A DNA stretch of 64,000 bases from Rhizobium rhizogenes (GCF_002005205.3 NZ_CP019702.2:2174001-2238000); one strand, 5' to 3'. Shown: positions 46,861 through 56,612, counted from the stretch's first letter. Numbers and translations are program-made. The notes: generated by a model not told the origin, from the letters alone.

Positions 46861-48804
46861 ATGTCTTTCCTGAAGAATGCCAAGATAAAAACGAAGGTCG
46901 TTTTTGTCATTTCGCTGATGAGTTTGATGTCGCTTTCCGGAATCAGCTACGTCAGCGTGCAATATAAGAATACCGACAATGTCTATAGCGATTTCATCGC
47001 CAACGAGGCTCTTGCGGCGGTGCTGAACGCCCGGACCAGCGGCAATCTCAACGCGCTCGGCATGCAGATGCTTCGCGCCAGCCTCAATGATCCCGCCGGC
47101 AGTGATTTCGAATCGGCGGTCAAGACATTCAGGGCAGACCGCAAACAGCTTGAGGAGCGCCAGAACAAGATCATGGAACTGGTGCCGGCCCGCATCGAGG
47201 CTGCCCGCGATATCCTGAAGGGTGTCGTTGAAGTCGAGGAGATCGGCAATCAGGTCATCACGCTCATGCAGGCGGGAAAAACCGCCGAAGCGCAGCAGAT
47301 GGCGCTGAACGTCCTTCGAAAGATCGGCGAAGTGTCGCCGAAGATCAGCGCCGGCAATGAGCAGCTCATCCAGGTCATGAATGACGGCAGGCAGCGCCTC
47401 ACCGCCAGCACCGATACGACGATCTGGACGGGCCTGATCGGCATAGCGCTTGTTTCCCTGGCCCTGATCGCACTTGGCCTGTTTGTCTCGTCGCGTGGCA
47501 TCACCACCCCGATTGCGCGGCTTCGTGAGCGCATGGGATCGCTGGCGGCCGGTGATACGGCAGGCGAAATCGACGGAATGGACCGCAAGGATGAAGTTGG
47601 CCAGATGGCCGCTGCGGTTCAGGCCTTCCGTGAAAACGCAATCGAGCGTGTGCGGCTTGAAAATGAAACCGAGGCCAACCGGTCGACCTCTGAAAAGGAT
47701 CGGATAGAGCGCGAGAAACAGAAGGCGAAAGAGGCTGCCGACGTACAGTTTGCCGTCGACAATCTTGCTACCGCGCTTTCGAAGATCGCTCAGGGCGACG
47801 TTACCTATCGGATCGTGCAGCCGTTTGTTGTCGGGCTTGACGGTATTCGCGGTGATTTCAACCGGGCGGCCGAACAGTTGCAGTCGACCCTTACCCAGGT
47901 GGCGCAGAATGCCCGCGGCATCGACGCCGGCGCCAACGAAATCCGGTCTGCGGCAGATGATCTGGCGAGACGTACCGAACAGCAGGCGGCAGCCGTTGAA
48001 GAGACTGCGGCGGCGCTGGAAGAAATCACCATCACGGTGAAGGATTCCACCAAACGCGCGCAGGAAGCGGGTCATCTTGTCGGCCGCGCAAAGGTCGGCG
48101 CGGAAAAGTCGGGCGAGGTTGTGCAGAAGGCCGTCGCGGCGATGGAACAGATCGCGACATCCGCCAATCAGATTTCCAACATCATCGGCGTGATCGACGA
48201 GATTGCCTTCCAGACCAACCTTCTGGCGCTGAATGCCGGCGTGGAAGCGGCGCGTGCCGGTGATGCGGGCAAGGGCTTTGCCGTTGTCGCGCAGGAGGTT
48301 CGTGAACTGGCGCAGCGTTCCGCCGGTGCCGCCAAGGAAATCAAGAACCTGATCACGACATCCAATAGTCAGGTGGAGCAGGGCGTGCAGCTGGTTGGTG
48401 AAACCGGCAAGGCGCTGGAACTGATCGTCACCGAAGTGCAGGACATCAACCGGCACGTCGCGGCGATCGCGGAATCGGCACAGGAACAGTCCTCCGGCCT
48501 CCAGCAGATCAACACGGCTGTGAACCAGATGGATCAGGACACCCAGAAGAACGCCGCCATGGTGGAAGAAAGCACGGCTGCAAGCCACGGTCTTGCACGC
48601 GAGGCGTCTTCGCTCAACGGCCTCATCGCCCAGTTCAAACTGTCCGAAGGCGGTTACAGTGAAGCTTCCGCTCCGGTTCGCACCGTCTCTTCGTCCGACA
48701 GGCCCGCGGCGTCTCCGGCGCGCGCGCTCGGCGGCAGGATCAGGGCTGCGTTTTCCGGCAATGCCGCGCTGAACACCTCTGCGGACAGCTGGGAGGAGTT
48801 TTGA
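46861..48804 (+). CDS. Methyl-accepting chemotaxis protein
   Basis: A transmembrane chemoreceptor of 647 residues. Membrane helices at about 11-33 and 189-210 enclose a helical periplasmic sensor (34-188); HAMP follows (211-263) with a second HAMP-like linker (about 300-350), then the coiled-coil signalling domain with the hairpin tip EIAFQTNLLALNAGVEAARAG near 455-475. The C-terminus is DSWEEF, matching the xWxxF tether that binds CheR/CheB in other receptors. Start ATG 46861 has GAGG six bases upstream; the ligand is unknown. No other chemotaxis genes are in the window. Confidence 0.95.
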   Translation: MSFLKNAKIKTKVVFVISLMSLMSLSGISYVSVQYKNTDNVYSDFIANEALAAVLNARTSGNLNALGMQMLRASLNDPAGSDFESAVKTFRADRKQLEERQNKIMELVPARIEAARDILKGVVEVEEIGNQVITLMQAGKTAEAQQMALNVLRKIGEVSPKISAGNEQLIQVMNDGRQRLTASTDTTIWTGLIGIALVSLALIALGLFVSSRGITTPIARLRERMGSLAAGDTAGEIDGMDRKDEVGQMAAAVQAFRENAIERVRLENETEANRSTSEKDRIEREKQKAKEAADVQFAVDNLATALSKIAQGDVTYRIVQPFVVGLDGIRGDFNRAAEQLQSTLTQVAQNARGIDAGANEIRSAADDLARRTEQQAAAVEETAAALEEITITVKDSTKRAQEAGHLVGRAKVGAEKSGEVVQKAVAAMEQIATSANQISNIIGVIDEIAFQTNLLALNAGVEAARAGDAGKGFAVVAQEVRELAQRSAGAAKEIKNLITTSNSQVEQGVQLVGETGKALELIVTEVQDINRHVAAIAESAQEQSSGLQQINTAVNQMDQDTQKNAAMVEESTAASHGLAREASSLNGLIAQFKLSEGGYSEASAPVRTVSSSDRPAASPARALGGRIRAAFSGNAALNTSADSWEEF

Positions 48805-48875
48805 TGATTGCCGCGTTTTTGACGGCGGAGTCACGGCTCCTTTTCATCGCCGGCAAGACCATGGTCTGATATAGG

Positions 48876-48908
48876 AATGGGTGGTTCGCAGACGGGCCGC
48901 CCATTTTT
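48876..48908 (+). terminator. Rho-independent terminator after the chemoreceptor gene
   Basis: AATGGGTGG / CCGCCCATT stem (one G-T pair) followed directly by further Ts, 71 bases after the stop. Confidence 0.75.
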
Positions 48909-49079
48909 GTCGCGACAGTCCGACAACGGAACGATTGAAACGATTATACTGAAATGCGACATCTTGTCAGCCGGCCCCGGTTGGCGTACTCGAAACCGGT
49001 AAAAGACCCAGACCTATTGACGTGACTGTTCGGTGGTGCTGGGTTTTGGCTCCATACATATCAGGACGTTGGGATAGCG

Positions 49080-51869
49080 ATGAACCTTTACTTGGATTAC
49101 CTGGCTGAGATCAAAAGCAGAGAACAACAAGGGCTCGCACCCAAGCCGATCGATGACGGCGCATTGACCGCCGAAATCATTGCGCTGATCAAGGATGCCG
49201 GTAGCGAATACCGGACGGACGCCCTCAAGTTCTTCATCTACAATACCCTGCCGGGCACCACGAGTGCTGCGGGCGTCAAGGCGGCTTTCCTCAAGCAGAT
49301 CATTCTCGGCGAAGTCGTCGTGCCAGAGATCACGCCTGCCTTCGCACTGGAACTGCTGTCGCACATGAAGGGTGGCCCTTCCGTCGAAGTGCTGCTTGAC
49401 ATCACGCTCGGTGATGACGCGGCACTTGCCGAGCAGGCGGGTGAGGTTCTGAAGACCCAGGTCTTCCTTTATGACGCCGACATGTTCCGGCTGCGCGATG
49501 CCTTCAAGGCAGGCAATGCCGTCGCCAAAGGCGTGCTTGAAAGCTATGCCAGGGCTGAATTCTTCACCAAGCTTCCAGATGTGGAAGACGAAATCAAGGT
49601 CGTGACCTTCATCGCCGCCGAAGGCGATATTTCGACCGACCTTCTGTCGCCCGGCAACCAGGCGCATTCGCGCTCCGACCGCCAGCTGCACGGCCAGTGT
49701 ATGATCACGCCGGAAGCGCAGGCGGAAATCGTCGCGCTTCAGAAGCAGCATCCCGACAAGCGGGTGATGATGATCGCCGAAAAGGGCACGATGGGCGTTG
49801 GCTCGTCACGCATGTCCGGCGTCAACAACGTGGCGCTGTGGACCGGCAAGCAGGCCAGCCCCTATGTGCCCTTCGTCAATTTCGCACCCGTCGTTGCCGG
49901 CACCAACGGCATCTCGCCGATCTTCGCCACTACCGTCGATGTGACGGGTGGTATTGGCATCAACCTGAAGAACTGGGTGAAGAAGCTCGGTGAAGACGGC
50001 AAGCCGATCCTCAACAATGACGGCAACCCGATCCTCGAGCAGAAATATTCGGTCGAGACCGGCACTGTGCTGAAGATCGACGCCAAGAGCCGCAAACTTC
50101 GCGACGAAAGCGGCAATGAGCTGGTTGACGTTGCCGCCGCCTTCACGCCCCAGAAGATGGAATTCATGAAGGCGGGCAGCTCCTATGCCATCGTCTTCGG
50201 CAAGAAGCTCCAGACTTTTGCGGCTCAGACGCTCGGCATCGAGGCGACGCCGGTCTTTGCTCCGAACAAGGAAATCGCGATCGAAGGTCAGGGCCTCACC
50301 GCCGTTGAGAAGATCTTCAACCGCAACGCCGTCGGCGTGACCCCCGGCAAGGTTCTGCATGCCGGTTCGGACGTTCGCGTCAAGGTCAACATCGTCGGCT
50401 CGCAGGATACGACCGGCCTGATGACCGCGCAGGAACTTGAGGCGATGGCGGCAACCGTCATTTCGCCGCTGGTGGATGGCGCCTATCAGTCGGGCTGCCA
50501 CACGGCCTCCGTCTGGGACAAGAAGGCGCAGGCGAACATTCCGAAGCTCATGTCCTTCATGAACAATTTCGGCGTCATCACCGCGCGTGACCCGAAGGGC
50601 GTCTATCATTCGATGACGGACGTGATCCACAAGGTGCTGAACGACATCACCGTGGATGACTGGGCGATCATCATCGGCGGCGACAGCCATACGCGCATGT
50701 CCAAGGGCGTCGCCTTCGGCGCCGACTCGGGCACCGTGGCGCTGGCGCTGGCGACGGGCGAGGCGACCATGCCGATCCCGCAATCGGTCAAGGTCACCTT
50801 CAAGGGCACGATGCAGCCGCATATGGACTTCCGCGACGTCGTGCATGCGACGCAGGCGCAGATGCTGAAGCAGCATGGCGACAATGTCTTCCAGGGCCGC
50901 ATCATCGAAGTCCATATCGGCACGTTGCTCGCCGACCAGGCCTTCACCTTCACCGACTGGACGGCCGAGATGAAGGCCAAGGCGTCGATCTGCATCTCCG
51001 AAGACGAGACGCTGATCGAGTCGCTGGAGATCGCCAAGTCGCGCATCCAGATCATGATCGACAAGGGCATGGACAATGCCGCCCAGACGCTGAAGGGCCT
51101 GATTGCCAAGGCGGATCAGCGTATTGCCGAAATCCGTTCGGGCGAGAAGCCCGCCTTGACCCCCGACGACAATGCGAAATATTTCGCCGAAGTCGTCGTG
51201 GATCTCGATGAGATCGACGAACCGATGATCGCGGACCCCGACGTCAACAATGCCGATGTCTCGCGGCGTTATACTCATGATACGATCCGTCCGGTCTCCT
51301 ATTACGGCGGCACCAAGAAGGTCGATCTAGGCTTCGTCGGTTCGTGCATGGTGCATAAGGGTGACATGAAGATCGTCGCCCAGATGTTGAAGAACATCGA
51401 AAAGGCCGAAGGCAAGGTCGAGTTCAAGGCGCCGCTCGTCGTTGCCGCGCCGACCTACAACATCATCGACGAGCTGAAGGCGGAAGGGGATTGGGAAATC
51501 CTGCAGAAGTATTCCGGCTTCGAATTCGATGACCTGAAGCCGAAGACCACCAATCGCACCGAATACGAGAACATCCTCTATCTGGAACGCCCGGGCTGCA
51601 ATCTGTGCATGGGCAACCAGGAAAAGGCGGAAAAGGGTGACACCGTTCTGGCAACCTCGACCCGCCTGTTCCAGGGCCGCGTCGTGGAAGACACGGCTGA
51701 AAAGAAGGGTGAATCGCTTCTGGCCTCGACCCCGGTCGTCGTCCTGTCGGCAATCCTTGGCCGCACGCCGAGTGCGGAGGAATATAAGGCAGCCGTCGAA
51801 GGGATCGATCTGACCAAGTTCACCCCGTCGAAGGGTACGCCGATCGATTCCCTCTCGGTCCATTATTGA
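49080..51869 (+). CDS. acnB: Aconitate hydratase B (AcnB)
   Basis: Bifunctional aconitate hydratase/2-methylisocitrate dehydratase of the tricarboxylic acid cycle, 929 residues against about 865 in E. coli. The order is the AcnB one: N-terminal HEAT-like domain (about 1-160), swivel domain (about 165-380), then the catalytic domains. The three 4Fe-4S ligands are C756 (GSCMVHKG), C840 and C843 (PGCNLCMGN). Active-site segments GDSHTRMSKGVAFGADSG are intact. The additional length lies in the swivel region (about 300-345) and the part after 660. It stands alone between two terminators. Confidence 0.96.
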   Translation: MNLYLDYLAEIKSREQQGLAPKPIDDGALTAEIIALIKDAGSEYRTDALKFFIYNTLPGTTSAAGVKAAFLKQIILGEVVVPEITPAFALELLSHMKGGPSVEVLLDITLGDDAALAEQAGEVLKTQVFLYDADMFRLRDAFKAGNAVAKGVLESYARAEFFTKLPDVEDEIKVVTFIAAEGDISTDLLSPGNQAHSRSDRQLHGQCMITPEAQAEIVALQKQHPDKRVMMIAEKGTMGVGSSRMSGVNNVALWTGKQASPYVPFVNFAPVVAGTNGISPIFATTVDVTGGIGINLKNWVKKLGEDGKPILNNDGNPILEQKYSVETGTVLKIDAKSRKLRDESGNELVDVAAAFTPQKMEFMKAGSSYAIVFGKKLQTFAAQTLGIEATPVFAPNKEIAIEGQGLTAVEKIFNRNAVGVTPGKVLHAGSDVRVKVNIVGSQDTTGLMTAQELEAMAATVISPLVDGAYQSGCHTASVWDKKAQANIPKLMSFMNNFGVITARDPKGVYHSMTDVIHKVLNDITVDDWAIIIGGDSHTRMSKGVAFGADSGTVALALATGEATMPIPQSVKVTFKGTMQPHMDFRDVVHATQAQMLKQHGDNVFQGRIIEVHIGTLLADQAFTFTDWTAEMKAKASICISEDETLIESLEIAKSRIQIMIDKGMDNAAQTLKGLIAKADQRIAEIRSGEKPALTPDDNAKYFAEVVVDLDEIDEPMIADPDVNNADVSRRYTHDTIRPVSYYGGTKKVDLGFVGSCMVHKGDMKIVAQMLKNIEKAEGKVEFKAPLVVAAPTYNIIDELKAEGDWEILQKYSGFEFDDLKPKTTNRTEYENILYLERPGCNLCMGNQEKAEKGDTVLATSTRLFQGRVVEDTAEKKGESLLASTPVVVLSAILGRTPSAEEYKAAVEGIDLTKFTPSKGTPIDSLSVHY

Positions 51870-51879
51870 GGTTTCGGCA

Positions 51880-51901
51880 CCGGGAGGTGAAAGCCTCCCG
51901 G
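51880..51901 (+). terminator. Stem-loop after acnB
   Basis: CCGGGAGG-TGAAAG-CCTCCCGG, perfect eight-base stem eleven bases after the acnB stop. Confidence 0.65.
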
Positions 51902-51903
51902 AC

Positions 51904-51929
51904 ATGACGCGTTATCTGAAGCGCGTCAT
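51904..51929. other. Second stem-loop in tandem
   Basis: ATGACGCG / CGCGTCAT with a ten-base loop, beginning two bases after the first hairpin. Followed by an AT-rich TAATGATCT; possibly a second terminator element. Confidence 0.5.
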
Positions 51930-52058
51930 AATGATCTGAAGGGTGCCTGCCGAAGGGCGGGCATCCGAAACCATGCGCCGGTCCATCGCAGCATGGAGGC
52001 GGCAATTGTCGCACCGTCGGCCCGAATGCGCCGGGTGCTGTCCGATTTTTTCAAGATA

Positions 52059-53159
52059 TCAGTTCGCTCCGGAATTGCTTTCGGACGTCATCACGTCGGT
52101 CCAGTCATCGATGAAGCGTTTACGCTGGGCGGCATCCTGGGTGGCGAGAAGGGCGGGGCCGATCCGGACGATGCGGCCCACGCCGCTTTCGATGAGCGAT
52201 GGAGGACCATCGACACCCGTTGGCATGGTGCCGTCGCGTGAGAAAAAGAAGGATTTCTCCCGCGCGACGCGGCGCCCGCGCTCGGAGAGAAGATAGTCGA
52301 TGAAGCGCCCGGCAAGCGCCGGTTGCCTTGCCTTTTGCGGAATGAGCGCGGCCCTGCTCAGAACAAGGGTATAATCACGTGGCAACACGATCTTCAGCTT
52401 CGGATCACGCAGCGTCGCGGCATAGGCGTAGGAGCCTATGACATTGTATCCGATATATATCTTCTGGTTGGAAATATCGGCCAGCACGGAATTGTTGCAG
52501 CAGCGCAGCTGGGTGTCGACGCGGCTCATGCTTTCCAGCAGGCGGCCATAGGCGGTGGAATTCTGTTCCGCATCGAGGAAGGCCAGAAGATAACCGACGC
52601 CTGACTGGCGAAGATCGTAGGTCGCGACGTGGCCGCGGTAGAATTCCTGTTTGCGGCGCAGCAGATCGGCAAGTTCGGCACGCGTATGCGGCACATCCTG
52701 CGGTGGAACATAATCGCTGTGGTAGACGATGACGCTCGGCTCGAAGGTGAAGCCATAGACCTCGTCGCGCCAGCTATTGGCATGGTTCTCCACCGCCCGC
52801 GTTTCGGCCGACACATGCGGCGTGGCGCATCCGTCATTGGCGAGCTTCACCATCTGATCAACCGAGGATGACATCAGAAGGTCGCCGAACTCCTTTTCCT
52901 CCCGGCATGCGGCGTCCGCTTCGCGATAGAGGTCATTGGTGACGAAATCGGTGTAATCGATGGCGATGTTCGGTTCGATCTGCTGGAAGTCGAGCAGAAG
53001 CGGTTTCAGGGCGGAGGTGTCGGCGGCGCCGTTGATGACAAGGCGTTCCGTTTCCCCGGCCGGCGCGGGGAAATACGTGGAGGTGCCCTCCGTCGGCTGC
53101 GGGTGCGCCGGCCCCGTGGCCAGCATCGAAAGCAGGATTGCCAGGAGCAGATTTTTCAA
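52059..53159 (-). CDS. Periplasmic binding protein co-encoded with the two-component system (PgtC-like)
   Basis: A 366-residue exported binding protein. The start is TTG 53159, overlapping the kinase stop as TTGA, with GGAGG seven bases upstream, so it is translationally coupled to the kinase. A signal peptide follows (LLLAILLSMLATG, cleavage near AHP-Q). It is homologous to the importer binding protein at 55516 (compare LVINGAADTSALKPLLLDF and TIYSATDQAQAQAALDAF; PNIAIDYTDFVTNDLY and PGIRIDYNDIGTNGVY). By analogy with PgtC it may present ligand to the sensor kinase rather than to a permease. Confidence 0.82.
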   Translation of the reverse strand: MKNLLLAILLSMLATGPAHPQPTEGTSTYFPAPAGETERLVINGAADTSALKPLLLDFQQIEPNIAIDYTDFVTNDLYREADAACREEKEFGDLLMSSSVDQMVKLANDGCATPHVSAETRAVENHANSWRDEVYGFTFEPSVIVYHSDYVPPQDVPHTRAELADLLRRKQEFYRGHVATYDLRQSGVGYLLAFLDAEQNSTAYGRLLESMSRVDTQLRCCNNSVLADISNQKIYIGYNVIGSYAYAATLRDPKLKIVLPRDYTLVLSRAALIPQKARQPALAGRFIDYLLSERGRRVAREKSFFFSRDGTMPTGVDGPPSLIESGVGRIVRIGPALLATQDAAQRKRFIDDWTDVMTSESNSGAN

Positions 53160-54547
53160 GCGCTTTCCTCCCGGGCGCTGGGCAGATCCAGAATGACGGT
53201 AAAACCGGTGTCGCCCTTTTCGCGAAAGCGAATCCGACCGCCATGCGCGACCGCGACCTCGGCCGCTATGGCAAAGCCGAGCCCCGAGGCGGAGGCGGCA
53301 TTGGCGGAAGCGGCGTTGAAGCGGCGCGACATCTGGTCCCATTTTTCCGGGGGAATGCCCGGCCCGTCATCTTCCACTTCGACGCAGATGCGCCCGTCAT
53401 GCCGCATTACCCGGACATCGAGACGCGAAACCGCGCCATGGCGCAGCGCATTGCTGATGATGTTTGCGATCGCTTCCCTGAGGCTGACGGGATCGCCCCT
53501 GACCGGTAGCAGCGCTTCGTCGGCCTCGAAGGAAATCACCATGTCGGGATCGACAGTCAGCGGAACGGCATGGTGGAAGGCCGTGCGCGCCACCGTGACC
53601 AGATTGACGTTTTCGAGCTGGATGATGCCGGAGCGATGGATGACCATAGCGTGGCTGAGCAGCTGGTTGGTCAGTTGCGCCAGTTCGCCCGTGCGTATCT
53701 TGATGCGCTGGGTGCGCTCGCGATTTTCGGGGATCATGTTCGTCTCATCGAGCATGTCCACTTGGGCGGAAAGTCCGGTCAGCGGGGTGCGTATCTGGTG
53801 GGCGGCATCGGCGATGAACTGCTGCAGGCGCACCACGCGTTCGTCCAGCCGGGTCATGAAGTGGTTGATGGCACCCAGAAACGGCTGCAATTCCTGCGGC
53901 GCGGGCATTTCCATGGGCGTCAGGTCTTCGGGATTGCGCTGCCGCAGGGCGAGAGCGAGCCGGGTGACTGGCTTTAGCGCATAACGCACGGCAAGGAAGG
54001 TGCCGCCAAGTCCAAGCAGGATCATGATACCGACGATCAATATGGCGCCCTGGGTTATCTCGGCGGCCAGCGCCCGGCGCGCCTCGGTGGTCTGCGCCAG
54101 AATGACATAGATCCATCCGCCCTGCGCCTGGTCGGCCAGCGCGCGCGACACCGTGATGGTCCGCACTTCGACGCCGCGATATTGTTCCGTTTCGAGCTGC
54201 GGATCGTAACGCGCGGCGATGGAATCGTAATCGACATTGAGATCGGGATATCCGCTGACGATGGCGCCGTCCGGCCCGACGATGCGATAAAAAATGCGGT
54301 CCCGTTCCGCAAAACCGAGCAGCTCGAAAGCGGAAAGGGGCAGATTGACGATCAGCTTGCCGTCATTCTGGGTGATGCCGTCGGCAATCTGCATGGCCGC
54401 GCCGCGCAGAAGCTGGTCGTAGGTCTTGTTGGCCGCCGTCTGGGCATAATAACCGGCGGCGGAAATGAGTATGCTTGCGCCGATGAGCAGAACCATGCCC
54501 ACACGGATGACGAGGCGCGAAAACAGCGACGGTTCACGCGTTGTCAT
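53156..54547 (-). CDS. Sensor histidine kinase, TctE type
   Basis: A 463-residue membrane kinase. Helices at about 11-33 and 166-187 flank a periplasmic sensor domain; HAMP follows, then the phosphoacceptor H250 (ADAAHQIRTPL), and the ATPase domain with N box NIISNALRHG, G1 DDGPGIP and G2 SGLGFAI. It starts 14 bases inside the end of the response-regulator gene and overlaps the binding-protein start. The periplasmic domain is short and may sense through the co-encoded binding protein. Confidence 0.94.
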   Translation of the reverse strand: MTTREPSLFSRLVIRVGMVLLIGASILISAAGYYAQTAANKTYDQLLRGAAMQIADGITQNDGKLIVNLPLSAFELLGFAERDRIFYRIVGPDGAIVSGYPDLNVDYDSIAARYDPQLETEQYRGVEVRTITVSRALADQAQGGWIYVILAQTTEARRALAAEITQGAILIVGIMILLGLGGTFLAVRYALKPVTRLALALRQRNPEDLTPMEMPAPQELQPFLGAINHFMTRLDERVVRLQQFIADAAHQIRTPLTGLSAQVDMLDETNMIPENRERTQRIKIRTGELAQLTNQLLSHAMVIHRSGIIQLENVNLVTVARTAFHHAVPLTVDPDMVISFEADEALLPVRGDPVSLREAIANIISNALRHGAVSRLDVRVMRHDGRICVEVEDDGPGIPPEKWDQMSRRFNAASANAASASGLGFAIAAEVAVAHGGRIRFREKGDTGFTVILDLPSAREESA

Positions 54548-55208
54548 CGATCACCAGTTGATAGCCCATGCCGCGCTGTGTGATGATCGATACGCCGGAG
54601 CCTTCGATCTTCTTGCGTATCCGGCTGACATAAAGCTCGACCGCATTGTGGTTGACGCCCTCGTCGAAGCCGAACAGCGCGTCCATCAGCTCGTCCTTGC
54701 TGAACAGGCGGCCGGGACGGGTGGCGAAGACCTCGAGAATGGCGATTTCACGCCGCTTCAGCTGGACTTCGCGTTTGCCGATGCGAACATTGCGGCTCTG
54801 CTGATCAAGCTGCAGGTTGCCGCAGGTGATGATATTGGTCGTCTCGCCACGGTTGCGCCGCAGCAGGACCCTTACACGCGCATCAAGCTCGCGAAAATCG
54901 AAGGGTTTCACCAGATAGTCGTCCGCGCCGAGATCGAGCGCGCTGACCCGGTCCTCGATTTCGGAGCGCGCCGTCAGCACCAGCACGGGAACGGTTTTTT
55001 TGGCGGCCCGCACACGGCGCAATATCTCGAAACCGTCAAGCCCGGGCAGCATGACGTCAAGAATGATCAGATCGTAATCGGTGAAGTCGAGAATTTCAGC
55101 CGCAGCAAGTCCGTCTGCCTCCCAATCAACCGAGTGTCCCACTCGCTCCAGACGTTGATTGATTGCCTCCCCGACATCCCGTGTGTCTTCGACCAATAGG
55201 ATGCGCAT
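54534..55208 (-). CDS. OmpR-family response regulator, TctD type
   Basis: A 224-residue regulator: receiver with phosphorylation site D51 (LIILDVMLPG) and K101 (YLVKPF), and a winged-helix DNA-binding domain (about 128-222, HNAVELYVSRIRKKIEG). First gene of the regulator-kinase-binding-protein operon; divergent from the importer it probably controls. Direct repeats lie in the shared promoter region. Confidence 0.95.
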   Translation of the reverse strand: MRILLVEDTRDVGEAINQRLERVGHSVDWEADGLAAAEILDFTDYDLIILDVMLPGLDGFEILRRVRAAKKTVPVLVLTARSEIEDRVSALDLGADDYLVKPFDFRELDARVRVLLRRNRGETTNIITCGNLQLDQQSRNVRIGKREVQLKRREIAILEVFATRPGRLFSKDELMDALFGFDEGVNHNAVELYVSRIRKKIEGSGVSIITQRGMGYQLVIDDNA

Positions 55209-55515
55209 GAGCCATGAATTGCATGAAAAATCGCACCTGACAACAAAAACATATTCGAACGTGACAGGTTGCTGACAGATTCACCGATAAATTTATGTAG
55301 CGTGGCGATCTATTCGTTTGGTCGGGTGGTTTCCACTGTATCCGTGGGAGGATATCGATTTGATGGGCTGTGTAATCTACTTTTAAGGAAGTGGAAATAC
55401 TATCGCTTTGCTCAAAATAATCGGAACATAAGAGCGTTTTCCGGCAGATAAAGCTGCCCTGTCTTCGTTTCTTCTCTTCCCCCGGATGTCTTGAATCATT
55501 GTGGGAGGACCAGGA
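55209..55515. promoter_or_regulatory. Divergent control region with TGACAG direct repeats
   Basis: TGACAG at 55262-55267 and 55273-55278 are spaced by eleven bases, one helical turn, with a further TGACA at 55238-55242. Such direct repeats are typical of OmpR-family binding. The downstream half is AT-rich and carries the second copy of a 17-base repeat. Confidence 0.45.
55415..55431. repeat. 17-base exact repeat, copy 2
   Basis: AAATAATCGGAACATAA, identical to 17412-17428. Lies about 85 bases before the binding-protein start. Confidence 0.5.
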
Positions 55516-56580
55516 ATGAAGCAATTTTTCTCTTATGCGCTGACCGCGAATGCGGCGGCCCTGCTGCTGGCCATGCCGGTGTTTGCAGCCAGTGATGAAC
55601 TTGTCGAGGCCGCGCGCAAGGAGGGTTCGGTCACCATCTATTCGGCCACCGACCAGGCGCAGGCGCAGGCGGCTCTTGATGCATTCGCGAAGAAATATCC
55701 CGGCATCCGTATCGATTACAACGATATCGGCACCAATGGCGTCTATAACCGCATCATCTCGGAAGCCGCGGCAAAGCAGGTGGGCGGCGACGTCTTCTGG
55801 ACCTCGGCCATGGATCAGGGCGTGAAGCTTGCGACGGATGGTTATCTGGAAACATACAAGTCGCCGGAACTGGCGTCGCTGCCCAGCTGGGCGGTCTTCA
55901 AGGACATCGTTTATGCCACCTCGATCGAACCCGTCGGCATGATCTACAACAAGACCGCGCTGCCGGAAGACAAGGTTCCGCAGACACGCGAAGATTTGAT
56001 CAAGTTCATTTCCAGCGGTGAATATAACGGCCGTATCGGCACCTTCGATCCGGAAAAGTCCGGCGTCGGATTTCTGATCCAGACCAGCGATATGGAAAAT
56101 ACCAGCAATTTCTGGGACATGACCAACGGGCTCGGCAAGGCGAAGGGCAAATCCTATTCCTCGACGGGCTCCATGCGCGAAACCGTGGTTTCGGGTGAAA
56201 ATGTCCTCGCCTATAATCTGATCGGCTCTTACGCGCTGGATTGGGTGAAGAGTGCGCCGAACCTCGGTGTTGCTTTCGGCAAGGATTACACGCTCGCCTT
56301 CTCGCGTGTTGCCGGCGTGTTGAAGGATGCTCCGCATCCGAATGCCGGCAAGCTGTTCATCGATTTCCTGCTGTCGCAGGAGGGGCAGAACGCGCTTGCC
56401 TCAAAGGGCATGCCGGCCCTGCGCAAGGATACCACCGAAGGCTACAATATCGACACGCTCAACGAACTCGTCGGCGGCAATCTGAAGCCGATCGCGCTCG
56501 ATGAAACGCGCCTCGATTTCATGGAGCCGATGAAACGGCTGAAGTTCCTGAACGAGTGGCGCGCGGCGCTGAAGGGCTGA
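55516..56580 (+). CDS. Periplasmic binding protein of an Afu/Fbp-type importer
   Basis: A 354-residue binding protein of the AfuA/FbpA-like class. Signal peptide 1-25 (cleavage VFA-A); ATG 55516 has GGGAGG seven bases upstream. The segment SVTIYSATDQAQ and the closing region RLDFMEPMKRLKFLNEW are typical. Some relatives bind ferric iron, while AfuA proper binds sugar phosphates; conserved iron-binding tyrosine pairs are not evident here, and the regulatory design recalls phosphoglycerate uptake, so an organophosphate ligand is favoured. Confidence 0.9.
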   Translation: MKQFFSYALTANAAALLLAMPVFAASDELVEAARKEGSVTIYSATDQAQAQAALDAFAKKYPGIRIDYNDIGTNGVYNRIISEAAAKQVGGDVFWTSAMDQGVKLATDGYLETYKSPELASLPSWAVFKDIVYATSIEPVGMIYNKTALPEDKVPQTREDLIKFISSGEYNGRIGTFDPEKSGVGFLIQTSDMENTSNFWDMTNGLGKAKGKSYSSTGSMRETVVSGENVLAYNLIGSYALDWVKSAPNLGVAFGKDYTLAFSRVAGVLKDAPHPNAGKLFIDFLLSQEGQNALASKGMPALRKDTTEGYNIDTLNELVGGNLKPIALDETRLDFMEPMKRLKFLNEWRAALKG

Positions 56581-56612
56581 TCTCGCCCTGGTGAGCCACG
56601 CCTCTCGAGGCG

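Noticed and set aside
46720..48834. 704-codon open frame antisense to the chemoreceptor gene
   Set aside because: High-GC shadow frame: no ribosome site, no family sequence, and fully covered by an unmistakable receptor gene.
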